Shown: in pieces, positions 17,359-26,461 of the stretch | Layout of the letters: each line of letters begins with the position of its first letter | Numbering within the stretch: position 1 is the first letter of the stretch | Source of the DNA: Pseudomonas sp. JAI120 | GTDB lineage: Bacteria > Pseudomonadota > Gammaproteobacteria > Pseudomonadales > Pseudomonadaceae | Direction of reading: 5' to 3' | DNA length: 64,000 nt | Assembly (NCBI RefSeq): GCF_014207255.1 | Contig: NZ_JACHCZ010000001.1 | Location: 186,001-250,000 of the forward strand | The notes under the pieces: model-generated | Databases searched by the model: none | Told to the model about the DNA's origin: nothing | Seen by the model: only the letters and a program-made list of their open reading frames with translations | Position numbers and translations under genes: made by a program

Positions 17359-17932
17359 TGCAGCGTCTGGATCTATTATTCATTTTAGGAATAAGAATAA
17401 TAGAATATATTCCTTGGTCGTATTAATCATCATGCTACCTTGCTGTCACCGGACCGCCGGATATGTTCAATCCTATTGTTATGGTACGACTATGTCTGGC
17501 GCCCGAATCTTCCAAATCAGCCTTGAGGCTCTGTCGCATGACGGCGCCCACGCAGCGATTTATCACGCCGGCAATATCCGCATCAGTTCTTTTTCCTCCA
17601 TTGCCGTTCCATTCGTTACCGGCAAACCTCTCCCTTGTCAGGCCAACAGCGAAGCCTGCAGTGCAATCAGCGAAGGCTTGGCGTTTCTTCTCTACGCCAT
17701 GTGAATCGTCGTTGTTGGGTGGACTGCCCCCGGCATCGTAGACATCTCCAGCCTATGCTTGGTACTAAGGCTCTGTCCAGGCGCAGGTGAGCGCCTGGTA
17801 GAGCACGTCACGCTTCTCAAGCTGGAAAATGAGAGACCCAGCCGGAGCGGTCTCATCCTCAAACGACTCAAAAACTTACCCAGCAGTGTCGGTCTGCCGT
17901 CATTGAAGCTCCTCAAGGAATTCACAGCCATT
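17359..17932 (+). other. Intergenic stretch without a recognised gene
   Basis: About 570 bases. An AT-rich patch at 17370-17420 includes the palindrome GAATATATTC. An open frame from an ATG at 17491 to 17704 (about 70 codons) has no ribosome site and no recognisable motif, so I do not call it. Another frame runs into the next gene from 17759 and looks compositionally protein-like, but I recognise nothing in it. Confidence 0.5.
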
Positions 17933-20041
17933 ATGAACAACGCTAAAAAACTGACTTTAGTGGCTGCTCCACCTGGCACAGATTTCCATCGCGGTGACGG
18001 TTTCAATAAGAAGTTCGTCGCTTCCAGATGCTTGGTACTTGCAGTGTCGCTTGGTGGGTTGTCGACATTAGCTTCCGCCGCGTCTCAATCCCCGCCGTGT
18101 GAAACACCACCGGGCGGGATAATGTTCATTACTCAAGACTGCGTCGATCCGGAGTTCGACCGCCCGGTAATAGATAGCCGAGAAGATTTGAAAAGCCCTG
18201 TTCTGACGCATCGCGTTTCCGGGCACTTCGAAGGCACCGATGTAAAGTTCAGCTTTTTCTTCCCGCCGAAAGCCCAATGGAAAGGGCGTTTCTTCCACAA
18301 GGTTTATCCCTTGGGTGACGGTAGCGTTCCGGACCGGGTAATCAAATTTGGTGCCGACAGCGGTGCGTATACCGTGGATACTGTTTCGCCCTCTGGCTAT
18401 CGAGCCAACGCGGCGGCTGCAAAGTTCTCGAAGATGGTCGCTGGGGAATACTATGGACTGCCCGCTTCTCAGATCCACGGCTACATCTATGGTGGCAGCG
18501 GCGGGTCTTATCTGACCATTGCAGCGGCTGAGAACTCGTCGGGGGTATGGGAGGGTGCCGTTCCATTCGTCATTGGCGTTCCAACATCCATTCCTACCAA
18601 TTTTTTTGTTCGTGCTTTCGCACGTCTTGTACTCGAAGATAAAGCGTCACACATTGCCGACGCTATGCGACCGGGAGGTAGCGGCGATCCTTTTGCAGCA
18701 CTTGACGCCACGCAGGCCTCGGTTCTTGCGGAGGTCACGGCAATGGGCGTGCCCCTGCGCGGTTGGGATAATTACGCCTACATCCTGGGTCTCAACGACC
18801 CGCAAGGTTTACTGGGGTTTGCCAGTTCGGTCAAAGGCATTGATCCCGGTTATGCAGATGACTTCTGGAGTAAACCTGGCTACCTCGGTACCGCGCAATC
18901 CACTCTGGGCACTCTTGTACGAAGGGCGAAAATTGAGCGCGTAGTGTCGGTTCAAAGGATAGATCGTGACTCGGCTGGTAAGCCATTAAGCTTGCACGTG
19001 GCCGGGTTGTCGCACCTCAAAAACAGCTCTTGGTTGGACTTCACTCTCGAAGGGGCAGAAGGGGGCAATCGAAAATTGCTTGGGTCTTTGGATGCCGAGC
19101 GCGGAGTCATTACGCTGTCCGCGCAAAATCAAGTCGACATGCTTAACACTCTGACAACTGGAACCAAGATTCGTGTCGACAATCGCTGGGCAATTGCGTT
19201 GACCTCCTACCATCGGCATCAGGTACCGGTTTCTGGTGGATTTGCTGTGTGGGATCAATTTCGCAATGCAGACGGTTCTCCGCGCTACCCGCAACGCCCC
19301 CAAGAGGTAGGCTCAATAATCAGCGCAGGTGTCAGCGGAGGCGGTAGCTTCACCGGCAAGATAAACAGCAAGATGATAATCATAGCCAATGCACTTGATG
19401 TCGATGCCTACCCTTGGGATGCCAACTGGTATGGCCAGCGATTGAAGGCGGGAGAGGGTAATCAGTACGACGAGAAGGTGCGAATCTGGTTAAACGATAA
19501 TGCAGACCATTTGGATGGCAGCGTTGTTGCCTCGGGCGCGGCTGACAATCAGTTTGTGAGACTTGTAGATTACAACGGCATCCTCGAACAGGCCGTCAGG
19601 GACGTAAGTGCCTGGGTGGAAAATGGTACAGCGCCGCCTCGCTCCACTCAGTATGGGCTCAATAATGGCCAGGTCTCATTACCTGCAGACGCATCAGCAA
19701 GGCAAGGCATCCAGCCTGTTGTGAAACTCACGTCCAGGAGCGGTGAGAGAATCATTGCCAAAGTCGGGGAGCCCGTCACGCTGCTGGGTGACATTACCGT
19801 CTCGCCATCTGCCGGCAAAATTGTGAAAACGGAATGGAGCCAGACGGGGAACGATGATTTTCTAGACGCTCCGCTTCCTCATCAGCCGTCAGAAACGCTC
19901 GCTATACATAAAACACTCACCTACTCGGAACCTGGCACCTACTATCCCGTGCTCCGCGCTACCGTCCAGCGTGAGGGTGACGCCACGGCGGAGTTTACGC
20001 GGGTCGGAAATCTGGCAAGAGTGCGAGTAGTAGTGGAGTAG
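17933..20041 (+). CDS. Large secreted alpha/beta-hydrolase-like protein with C-terminal PKD-like domain
   Basis: About 702 residues from the ATG at 17933. A hydrophobic segment near residues 31-50 ending in LASAAS looks like a signal peptide with a long n-region, so a GTG nine codons later is a possible start. GGSGG at 187-191 fits the GxSxG nucleophile elbow (Ser189). Later ANALDVDAYPWDANWY and DNADHLDGS could supply the acid and histidine. The last 110 residues (VGEPVTLLGDITVS, then PGTYYPVLRA and LARVRVVVE) resemble a PKD-type beta sandwich. I recognise the layout from uncharacterised secreted hydrolases but not a substrate. Neighbours give no clue: it stands between glcC and a dehydrogenase stump. 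Its base composition is less GC-rich than the glc operon. Confidence 0.65.
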   Translation: MNNAKKLTLVAAPPGTDFHRGDGFNKKFVASRCLVLAVSLGGLSTLASAASQSPPCETPPGGIMFITQDCVDPEFDRPVIDSREDLKSPVLTHRVSGHFEGTDVKFSFFFPPKAQWKGRFFHKVYPLGDGSVPDRVIKFGADSGAYTVDTVSPSGYRANAAAAKFSKMVAGEYYGLPASQIHGYIYGGSGGSYLTIAAAENSSGVWEGAVPFVIGVPTSIPTNFFVRAFARLVLEDKASHIADAMRPGGSGDPFAALDATQASVLAEVTAMGVPLRGWDNYAYILGLNDPQGLLGFASSVKGIDPGYADDFWSKPGYLGTAQSTLGTLVRRAKIERVVSVQRIDRDSAGKPLSLHVAGLSHLKNSSWLDFTLEGAEGGNRKLLGSLDAERGVITLSAQNQVDMLNTLTTGTKIRVDNRWAIALTSYHRHQVPVSGGFAVWDQFRNADGSPRYPQRPQEVGSIISAGVSGGGSFTGKINSKMIIIANALDVDAYPWDANWYGQRLKAGEGNQYDEKVRIWLNDNADHLDGSVVASGAADNQFVRLVDYNGILEQAVRDVSAWVENGTAPPRSTQYGLNNGQVSLPADASARQGIQPVVKLTSRSGERIIAKVGEPVTLLGDITVSPSAGKIVKTEWSQTGNDDFLDAPLPHQPSETLAIHKTLTYSEPGTYYPVLRATVQREGDATAEFTRVGNLARVRVVVE

Positions 20042-20149
20042 GAAATGCCCAGGTAATTTCTCACGAATTCGGCCATAGGCCATTGGTGCTGCGAGTAACA
20101 TGCAACCGGTAGGCCGGGACTTGTTTTGCAGCGATGTTCCTGCTGATAG

Positions 20150-20297
20150 GTTCAGGGTTTGAGAGCAGCCGTAGCTGGTGTCCGTGCCGGTTCAGCTGCC
20201 GTTCGCGGCGCTCTTCATCCCAGCGATAGAACCCTTGCCCGCTGCGCAGACCGGTGTTGCCTGCGGCCACTTTCTCCCTGAGCGGCTCGATGAGTCC
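20150..20297 (-). pseudogene. C-terminal stump of a 3-hydroxyacyl-CoA dehydrogenase
   Basis: The minus-strand frame reads GLIEPLREKVAAGNTGLR, then SGQGFYRWDEERRERQLNRH. This is the C-terminal helix and G-x-G-F-Y-x-W motif of 3-hydroxyacyl-CoA dehydrogenases. Only about 50 codons remain. The NAD-binding domain is missing and the frame upstream (FQRCPYC) is unrelated. Confidence 0.7.
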
Positions 20298-20554
20298 ACA
20301 GTACGGGCATCGCTGAAAAACCGCCTGCTGTCGCAGCAATCAAACCGACCAGTTGCAATCCAGGTTAGCCACTTAGGGTGCTGGCGAACCACCCCAGCGC
20401 TGAGAGCTCTGCAGCAAAAGCGAAATGACCTGCGCGCTCCTGGCCGCGATCAGAGGAGGCACACAGCAGAGGCATCAAAATGATCGCTGCTAACTTGGAA
20501 GTGCAGCCGCAAGTCCGACATGTGAACTGCATGCTGACCGCATTGCACGCCTAA
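20298..20554. other. Non-coding remainder beside the dehydrogenase stump
   Basis: I see no convincing coding frame, repeat or hairpin in these 257 bases. Together with the stump they form a decayed stretch of about 500 bases between the hydrolase-like gene and the MAPEG gene. Confidence 0.4.
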
Positions 20555-20947
20555 TTAGGCCCCACCAAAATACCTGCAAATGCAAAGCACAGCCGAGGAG
20601 GACAGGACTAAAAGAGTTGCAATAATGCCGGCGTTACGACCAAAAATATTATTGGTTGTAAACGAAAGTGCATAGCCATGCAGAATGCGACCAACAAGCA
20701 GTATTGAACCAAGTGCATGCAGTTGCCATTGCGGTGAGCCGCTTAATTCTAGAAGTCCAATCAGCAAGAGTGCCAGTGGAACGTACTCAGCGAAATTGCC
20801 GTGTCCTCTGATGCGCCGAAACATGACGGGGTTGCCACCGTCACCAAAACTGGGACTGCCGGGACCTACTCTTCCAATAATTACTCGGACACTTAGCACA
20901 ACGAACAAAATTGCAAGTAGTCCGCTATAGAGGATTGTAACTTTCAT
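20555..20947 (-). CDS. MAPEG-family membrane protein
   Basis: A 130-residue protein with four hydrophobic segments. It carries the bacterial MAPEG pattern VMFRRIRGHGNFAEYVPLAL followed by LHALGSILLVGRILHGYAL. The family includes glutathione-dependent membrane enzymes. Bacterial members of this small type are mostly uncharacterised, although some have glutathione transferase or peroxidase activity. The start MKVTILYSG at 20945-20947 has AAGGA about seven bases upstream; a six-codon longer form is unlikely. It is encoded downstream of the SDR gene on the same strand with a 210 bp gap. Confidence 0.85.
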   Translation of the reverse strand: MKVTILYSGLLAILFVVLSVRVIIGRVGPGSPSFGDGGNPVMFRRIRGHGNFAEYVPLALLLIGLLELSGSPQWQLHALGSILLVGRILHGYALSFTTNNIFGRNAGIIATLLVLSSSAVLCICRYFGGA

Positions 20948-21157
20948 TATGTGTTCCTTGCCCAAAGAGGGGGCTTGGCTAGTGTCTAAAGTCGCTCGCT
21001 TCGAAGTGTTGTGCAGTCCGTGTAGTGGTCATCTTCGCTCTTTCAATTGCGCTGCGTTAGTCGAAGCTGAAGCATTGCTACTGGACGTCTCCCAAGGAAG
21101 AATGCGATTTTGATATGGCGGAAACAGGGCAAGAAATAGTTTGCCCTGATACAGGAG

Positions 21158-22039
21158 TTAAGCGTCAGCACCGCCTAAAATATTTTCAAGTTGCATTTCT
21201 TTTAAAACACGGTCTTGAATGGGCTGCTTGGCAGCGTTAATTTCATCAACACCCCAAACCATGCCGACAGCTGTGCGCGTAGGGCGTTTGCCAGCAGGCA
21301 TATCTGCTAGCGCTAAATAAGTATCTACGACCAGCTGTGGATCGGGTGCTTGGTCAGACTGCATGAATTTCGCGAACTCAGCGAACATAGCGCCAGGTAT
21401 CTTTGCCAATTCACCATAACTGTCAAGCACGTCAAGACGGGAAGGCTCTTGCCCGCCTGCACTCAGACCTGTAGGGAACGGGCCTGGTTGTACGATGGCA
21501 ACATCAATACCGAAGGGAGCCACTTCGTAACGTAAGCCTTGGACGTAGCCTTCCAGAGCGTGCTTGGTGGCGGCGTATGTAGAGAAATACGGCGCTGAGA
21601 TCTGGCCGACCATTGATGAGGTGTTAATGATCAGGCCGGACTTGGCTTCCCGCATCGCGGGCAAGACAGCCTGTATAATACGCATAGCGCCATAGTAGTT
21701 GGTTTCCATCTGTTCCCTGGCTTGGGCAATACTAAATGCCTCCGTAATACCAAGGTACATTACGCCTGCATTGTTAATCAAAATATCAATCTTGCCCGCT
21801 TTAGCCAGCAAACCGGCAACGGCTGTTTTGACGGATTCGTCGCTGGTGACATCCATATCTACAACATGGATGAGGTTGCTATACGCTTCCAGCTCGGCCT
21901 TGACTGCGGCGTTCTTGCCTTCTGTGCCACGCATGGTAGCGAACACTCGGTAGCCCTTGTCGGCAAAGTCTTTCACTGCTTTTAGGCCAAATCCGCTGCT
22001 GCTACCGGTGATGATTACGTTTTTTTGTGCTTCGCTCAT
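21158..22039 (-). CDS. Short-chain dehydrogenase/reductase
   Basis: A 293-residue classical SDR. Cofactor motif TGSSSGFG is at residues 11-18, followed by NNAG near 90 and the catalytic serine in INTSSMVGQ with the YAATK tetrad. The PGPFPTG stretch closes the active site. It is divergent from a TetR regulator with an operator-like palindrome in the 93 bp between them. This is a common arrangement in which the reductase detoxifies or converts an inducer aldehyde or ketone. The substrate is unknown. Base composition here and in tetR is noticeably more AT-rich than the glc or nitrile genes, hinting at separate ancestry. Confidence 0.92.
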   Translation of the reverse strand: MSEAQKNVIITGSSSGFGLKAVKDFADKGYRVFATMRGTEGKNAAVKAELEAYSNLIHVVDMDVTSDESVKTAVAGLLAKAGKIDILINNAGVMYLGITEAFSIAQAREQMETNYYGAMRIIQAVLPAMREAKSGLIINTSSMVGQISAPYFSTYAATKHALEGYVQGLRYEVAPFGIDVAIVQPGPFPTGLSAGGQEPSRLDVLDSYGELAKIPGAMFAEFAKFMQSDQAPDPQLVVDTYLALADMPAGKRPTRTAVGMVWGVDEINAAKQPIQDRVLKEMQLENILGGADA

Positions 22040-22067
22040 TTTTCTTTCCTGCCTGGCTGTAAATTAA

Positions 22068-22132
22068 GTACCGTGTGGTACGATAATGTGGGGTGGCATC
22101 ATGTGTCAAGTTAAAATACTGGGTGGTACGAA
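22068..22132. promoter_or_regulatory. TetR operator region between the SDR and tetR-like genes
   Basis: GTACC-GTGT-GGTAC at 22068-22081 is a perfect inverted repeat. Its right half continues TGGTACGATAATG, and a near copy, TGGTACGAAATG, at 22124-22135 runs into the tetR start codon. Operators that overlap both divergent promoters and the regulator's own start are usual for TetR proteins. Binding is inferred. Confidence 0.7.
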
Positions 22133-22738
22133 ATGATTTTAGATCCAACAAAACCTTTAAGGGGACGACCTAAGACCCTAGACCGCGATCACGTTTTGGA
22201 TGTGGCAATGGAAGCCTATTGGAAAGAGGGTGTACGTGGTTTGTCCCTTAATGAGATTTGCAGAAGATGTGATATATCGAAGCCAGGTCTTTATCGTGAA
22301 TTTTGGAATGAAGATGGCTTGATGAAAGCGGTTATTCTTAAATATCAGGAACAGGTGCTAGATTCTGTGCTGCAGATGTTAAACACAGAAATGCCGTTTC
22401 GAGAGGCGCTTGATAACCTAGTGTCATTTGCCACCTCAGTGAGTGATAGTCAAGAAGTTCCAAAGGGATGTCTTTTGATAAAGATGCGCGAATCACGCAT
22501 GCACTTGGGTGAAGCAACACGAGCACAAATTGACTTCATACAGGAGCAAGCTTTGGCTGCCTACAGGAAATGGGTGGAGCGTTCAAAGGCCAAAGGTGAG
22601 TTTTCTGCAGACATTTCATCAGAGTTTGCATCTGCCTATATCGATGCACAGTTAAGTAATGCTGCGTCGCAGATATCTCGTGGTGAGGATCCGCAAATTG
22701 TAAAGAAAATGCTATTAGTCGCTTTTTCTGTGTTCTGA
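22133..22738 (+). CDS. TetR-family regulator
   Basis: A 201-residue regulator. The N-terminal helix-turn-helix spans about residues 18-62 (LSLNEICRRCDISKPGLYRE), preceded by the GRPKTLDRDHVL start typical of the family. The remainder is an all-alpha ligand-binding domain with PKGCLLIKMRESR. It begins at the edge of the second operator half-site. It most likely represses the divergent SDR gene, with MAPEG possibly cotranscribed. The gene is AT-richer than most of the window. Confidence 0.9.
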   Translation: MILDPTKPLRGRPKTLDRDHVLDVAMEAYWKEGVRGLSLNEICRRCDISKPGLYREFWNEDGLMKAVILKYQEQVLDSVLQMLNTEMPFREALDNLVSFATSVSDSQEVPKGCLLIKMRESRMHLGEATRAQIDFIQEQALAAYRKWVERSKAKGEFSADISSEFASAYIDAQLSNAASQISRGEDPQIVKKMLLVAFSVF

Positions 22739-22937
22739 GGAGTATGACTCTTTGCTCAGTGTTTCTGGTTAGACGAAAAACCAGTGTACTGTCGCCGAAA
22801 TCGTTTACGGCCTGAGCGCTGCCCTTTGGGTAGGCGAGTTGGCGCGAAATAAGCTCGTCACGACCGGCAGCGGACGGTGCCTTCCTATGACGTTGGTGGG
22901 TGCGGCTGGACGGCTGTTGGCGCAGCCGACCATTCCA

Positions 22938-23141
22938 TCAAAATTTAAGTGAGTACCGGAAAATCAGGCGGTTTTCGTTGGCGCTATCGGCGTACGTCGA
23001 CCGATTGGTCGAGTTGCGCCACTGCGCTGACACATTTTTGAACGGCCCACTCTGGACGGTGTAGGTGATATCGGTCACTCGCTCCCATTCCTTACCGTCC
23101 TCTCCTCCGAGTCGCAAGCGGGCAGCCTGACGTGTAGTCAA
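22938..23141 (-). pseudogene. C-terminal stump of an OprD-family porin
   Basis: The minus-strand frame gives [20 protein letters not shown], then NVSAQWRNSTNRS and the last beta strand ENRLIFRYSLKF ending in phenylalanine, as outer-membrane barrels do. The QSG-x-x-K-x-W-R-N pattern is characteristic of the OprD/OpdK family. Roughly 60 of about 420 residues remain. Neither a start nor the signal peptide is present. A weak GC-rich hairpin (22903-22928) follows the stop and could be the old terminator. Confidence 0.75.
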
Positions 23142-23271
23142 CCGCCAGATAGGTGAAATGATCGGCTTTTACAGGCTTGTACCCAAAGGCCGTGAGCCGT
23201 TCGAAGTCGGTTGAGTTGCGTTGTGGTGCAACGCAGTGCACGAAGTTGGGCGGGGCGTAACAGGGGGGAGG

Positions 23272-23829
23272 TTATTCTTCCAGGTGGCCGCGTCGATAGG
23301 CGCCAGGGCTGACGCCAGTCCATTTCTTGAAAGCCCGATGAAACGCGCTGGTTTCCTGGAAGCCGGTGGCGGCGGCGACTTGCGTTACCGTCATATCGCC
23401 ACGCGACAGCAGGTCAATCGCCATGTCGCGGCGAAGGTCGTCCCTGAGGCTTTGATAATGCGTGCCCTCTGCCTGCAAGCGGCGTTGCAGCGTGGAGTTG
23501 GACATGTGAAGTTCCACCGCCAGGTCATCACGTTCGGGCCATTTTTCCGGGCAGTCCAAGAGCGCATGGCACATCAGTTTGAAGCTGCCGCGACGCATGG
23601 GATGACTGTCGATGCCAAAAAATTCATCGTCCAGCAGGTTGGCTATCTCCACCCACAGTCGGGCAAAGGAGGTCGCTGAGACCCTGGCTTTTGGGGCGTT
23701 GAGCAGTTGAGGGTCGAAGTCTGCATTGGCTAACGCAGCTGTCAGGTCCAGTTGCCTTTGCCTGGCGCTATACAATGCTTCATGCACCAAGGCAATTGAC
23801 GTGGTGCCTTTATCCTGGAGGGGCGTCAT
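23272..23829 (-). CDS. AraC-family regulator with an internal deletion
   Basis: A 185-residue open frame. Residues 1-92 match the start of the arabinose-binding-type sensor domain (ARLWVEIANLLDDEFFGIDS, then MRRGSFKLMCHALLDC). Residues 95-185 are a complete AraC helix-turn-helix pair (LAVELHMSNSTLQRRLQAEG, then VTQVAAATGFQETSAFHRAF). Intact relatives are about 320-340 residues. Some 145 residues from the middle and end of the sensor domain are missing at LLDC/PEKW, yet the frame is kept. It may be a decaying gene or a constitutive DNA-binding form. It lies beside the porin stump, possibly its former regulator. Confidence 0.65.
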   Translation of the reverse strand: MTPLQDKGTTSIALVHEALYSARQRQLDLTAALANADFDPQLLNAPKARVSATSFARLWVEIANLLDDEFFGIDSHPMRRGSFKLMCHALLDCPEKWPERDDLAVELHMSNSTLQRRLQAEGTHYQSLRDDLRRDMAIDLLSRGDMTVTQVAAATGFQETSAFHRAFKKWTGVSPGAYRRGHLEE

Positions 23830-23986
23830 GGATATTCCGCACAGGTGTGATTGGCAATAATGTAGGGCTAACGCCGGTTCACCGCCAGTGCGACGAGCCG
23901 CTTCAGCAGAGAAGAGCCGCTTCCCAAAAAAGGCGACGAAATAGGAAGCGGAAGAACGGAAGTCAGCGTAGAGACTTCATCCTCGT

Positions 23987-25405
23987 CTAACCATACAACC
24001 GCTGTTCAATCTCTTCGAGCGTGCTGCCTCGTGTCTCCGGTACCCACACTGCAACGAAGGTCAGGGACAGAAGTCCTGCTCCCACGAACACAAAGAAGGT
24101 TTGGCCGATCCCGATCGTTGCAACCAAGGATGGAAAGAACATGCCGATCATCACGTTGGTCAACCAGAAGGCTGCGATCGCCATGCCCATGCATCCGCCA
24201 CGGATGCGCATTGGGAAAATTTCTGCCAAAAGTACCCAGAAAGCAGGCCCGATCAGCCCTTGCATGGAGGCCAAGAACATCGCCATGGCGCCGAGAATGA
24301 GCATGGCGCGGGTGACGGAGGGGTCGACAAAAACTGAAACCAGGCCAATCAACAGCAAAGACAATGTGGTGCCGGTGAAGCCGAGCAACATCATTGGGCG
24401 ACGCCCCACGCGGTCCAGCAGAGCAATACCCACGAACGTTGCGCCAATCGAGATAATGCCGTTTACGACATTGGCTATCAGTGCGCTACGTTGTTCCAGG
24501 CCTGCTTCTGTGAGGATCTGGGTGCCGAAGTACATGATTGAATTGACTCCGGTCAGCTGCGACGTAACAGCGATACCGATGCCAATCAAAAAGATTCGTC
24601 GCGCGCCTTTTTGAGACAGATCGCGCCAGCCACCTTTTTTGATGAATCGCTCGTTGCTGATCTGCTGAGTGATGGCCTCCATCTCAGCCTTGGCGTAGTA
24701 CTCCTCCCGTACCAGTTTCAGTACCTCCAGGCCCTCTCTGAAGCGCCCTTTGGTGGCTAGCCAGCGCGGGCTTTCCGGCATGTAGAGCATACCCAACCAG
24801 AGTGCCACGGCTGGCAGGGTTGCCAAGGCAAGCATCCATCTCCAAACACCATCGAGATCGCTGAACAAATTGCCCAGTGTGGCGTTGGTGGTGAAGGCCA
24901 GGAATTGCCCGGTGACGATCATCAGCTCGTTGCGAGTGATGATGCGACCGCGGATGCTGGATGGGGCCATTTCCGCAAGATACGCCGGCACGACGACCGA
25001 CGCGCCGCCCACCGCTAACCCCAGCGTGAAGCGGGCGGCCACCATGACGTTGAGGGTGGGCGCCAGCGCACAGGCCAACGCGCCAAGAAAAAACACTACG
25101 GCGAGGAAAAGAATGATACGGCGGCGACCCTTGAGGTCCGATAGGCGACCGCTGCACAGCGCCCCCATCATTGCGCCGATCAATAGGGCGCTGGCGACCA
25201 AGCCCTCCGTAAATGGCGTCAGGCCCAAGTCATCCTTCATATAGAGCAGGGCGCCATTGATGACGCCGGTATCGAAGCCGAACAGCAGGCCGCCAAACGT
25301 GGCAATCCAAGTCACTTTTTGCAGGTAGCGCTGTGCCTGGCGTTTTTCAGGACTTACATAGGCGGCTGAAGTGTATGCCGTATTTCCGTAGGAATTAATT
25401 GTCAT
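23987..25405 (-). CDS. MFS sugar porter, inositol/sugar symporter type
   Basis: A 472-residue transporter with twelve hydrophobic segments and the sugar-porter signatures: GFDTGVINGAL in TM1, GRLSDLKGRRR in loop 2-3, PESPRWL after TM6, DRVGRRP in loop 8-9 and the ending PETRGSTLEEIE. The N-terminus and motifs resemble IolT/XylE-type proton symporters. It is the last gene of an operon with a Gfo/Idh dehydrogenase and a sugar-phosphate isomerase, and a LacI regulator is divergent. Uptake of an inositol or related polyol is a reasonable inference. Confidence 0.93.
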   Translation of the reverse strand: MTINSYGNTAYTSAAYVSPEKRQAQRYLQKVTWIATFGGLLFGFDTGVINGALLYMKDDLGLTPFTEGLVASALLIGAMMGALCSGRLSDLKGRRRIILFLAVVFFLGALACALAPTLNVMVAARFTLGLAVGGASVVVPAYLAEMAPSSIRGRIITRNELMIVTGQFLAFTTNATLGNLFSDLDGVWRWMLALATLPAVALWLGMLYMPESPRWLATKGRFREGLEVLKLVREEYYAKAEMEAITQQISNERFIKKGGWRDLSQKGARRIFLIGIGIAVTSQLTGVNSIMYFGTQILTEAGLEQRSALIANVVNGIISIGATFVGIALLDRVGRRPMMLLGFTGTTLSLLLIGLVSVFVDPSVTRAMLILGAMAMFLASMQGLIGPAFWVLLAEIFPMRIRGGCMGMAIAAFWLTNVMIGMFFPSLVATIGIGQTFFVFVGAGLLSLTFVAVWVPETRGSTLEEIEQRLYG

Positions 25406-25436
25406 TGTGATATTCCTGACTGAAACTTATGGGGAT

Positions 25437-25459
25437 GCTCACTCGCCATTGCGGTGAGC
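25437..25459. repeat. Intercistronic hairpin before the sugar porter gene
   Basis: GCTCACTCGC-CATT-GCGGTGAGC forms a nine to ten base-pair stem with one mismatch and no T-tract. It lies between the isomerase stop and the porter start. It could limit downstream transcription or stabilise a processed message. Confidence 0.5.
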
Positions 25460-25501
25460 GATTTAATATGGAATTACATTGGTTTTTTCTCGTGGTGCGA
25501 T

Positions 25502-26461
25502 TCAGATGGACTGGGGTTTGAAATCGCTGGCGGCAACCGGCATGACGCTCTTTAGCAGTCTTACGGACTTTTCCAAGCCCTCGAGGCTGTTGAGTAAAAC
25601 GTCCTCATGCTCAATCGATAGCCAGCCATCGTAGCCAGCCATCTTCAAGCGGTAGCAGAATTGCCGCCACCATTGCTCACCGTGGCCGAATCCAAGCGTG
25701 ATGTAGGACCAGCTTCGGGATGGGATATCCATCAATGAGCCATTTTCCAGGAGTGTATCCACGGCCTGGACTGGCGCGTTAAGCAAAGTATCTTTGGCGT
25801 GCACATGGTAAATGGCGTCGCCCAGTGCCTCGGCGGCGACCAGCGGGTCAGCGCCCATCCAGAACAGATGCGAGGGATCCAGGTTGGCTCCTATCACCGG
25901 TCCGATCGCATTGCGTAGTTTCAGCAGCGAACGGACGTTGTAGACGCACTGGTTACCGTGCAATTCCAAAGCGATACGCTCCACACCGTTCTCCTTGGCC
26001 AGATCAGCGATCTCGCTCCAGAAGGGCAGCAGGCGTTCTTCCCATTGATAGCGCAGCATTGTCTGGGTTTCGGGAGGCCATGAGGCAACCACCCAGTTCG
26101 GCATCCTGTCGCCGGCCCGACCCTCTGGTAAGCCGGACATGGTGCAAACGGTCTTGACTCCCAGTTCACCGGCTACGCGTATCGTGTCCTTGAGACACTG
26201 GCCTTGCTCGGGCTGCGTGGGATGCAAAGGGTTGCCGTTGGCGTTCAGGGAAATGATTTCCAGGCCGTGCTCCTGGAAGCTGCGTTTGAGTGCCTGGCGT
26301 TCCTCGGCGCTGGCGAGCATCTGCGCCAAGTTAAAGTGCGGCGCGGTCGACCATCCGCCGGTGTTGATCTCCAGGCCCGACACTTCCAGGCGTTCAGCCT
26401 GCTTGAGCATCTCCCGCAATGGCAGGTTACCGAGGCTGTCGGTGACGAATCCCAGCTTCAT
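25502..26461 (-). CDS. Sugar phosphate isomerase/epimerase (xylose isomerase-like TIM barrel)
   Basis: A 319-residue AP-endonuclease-family-2 barrel, MKLGFVTDSLGNLPLREML at the start. The metal ligands are recognisable: Glu in RIALELHGN, the NLDPSHLFW pair, His in IYHVHAKD and Glu in LSIEHED. Family members isomerise or epimerise sugars and keto-inositols, as IolE and IolI do. The start ATG overlaps the stop of the Gfo/Idh gene by four bases, so translation is coupled. The frame stays open for another 74 codons upstream but inside the neighbouring gene, and these are not used. Confidence 0.92.
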   Translation of the reverse strand: MKLGFVTDSLGNLPLREMLKQAERLEVSGLEINTGGWSTAPHFNLAQMLASAEERQALKRSFQEHGLEIISLNANGNPLHPTQPEQGQCLKDTIRVAGELGVKTVCTMSGLPEGRAGDRMPNWVVASWPPETQTMLRYQWEERLLPFWSEIADLAKENGVERIALELHGNQCVYNVRSLLKLRNAIGPVIGANLDPSHLFWMGADPLVAAEALGDAIYHVHAKDTLLNAPVQAVDTLLENGSLMDIPSRSWSYITLGFGHGEQWWRQFCYRLKMAGYDGWLSIEHEDVLLNSLEGLEKSVRLLKSVMPVAASDFKPQSI

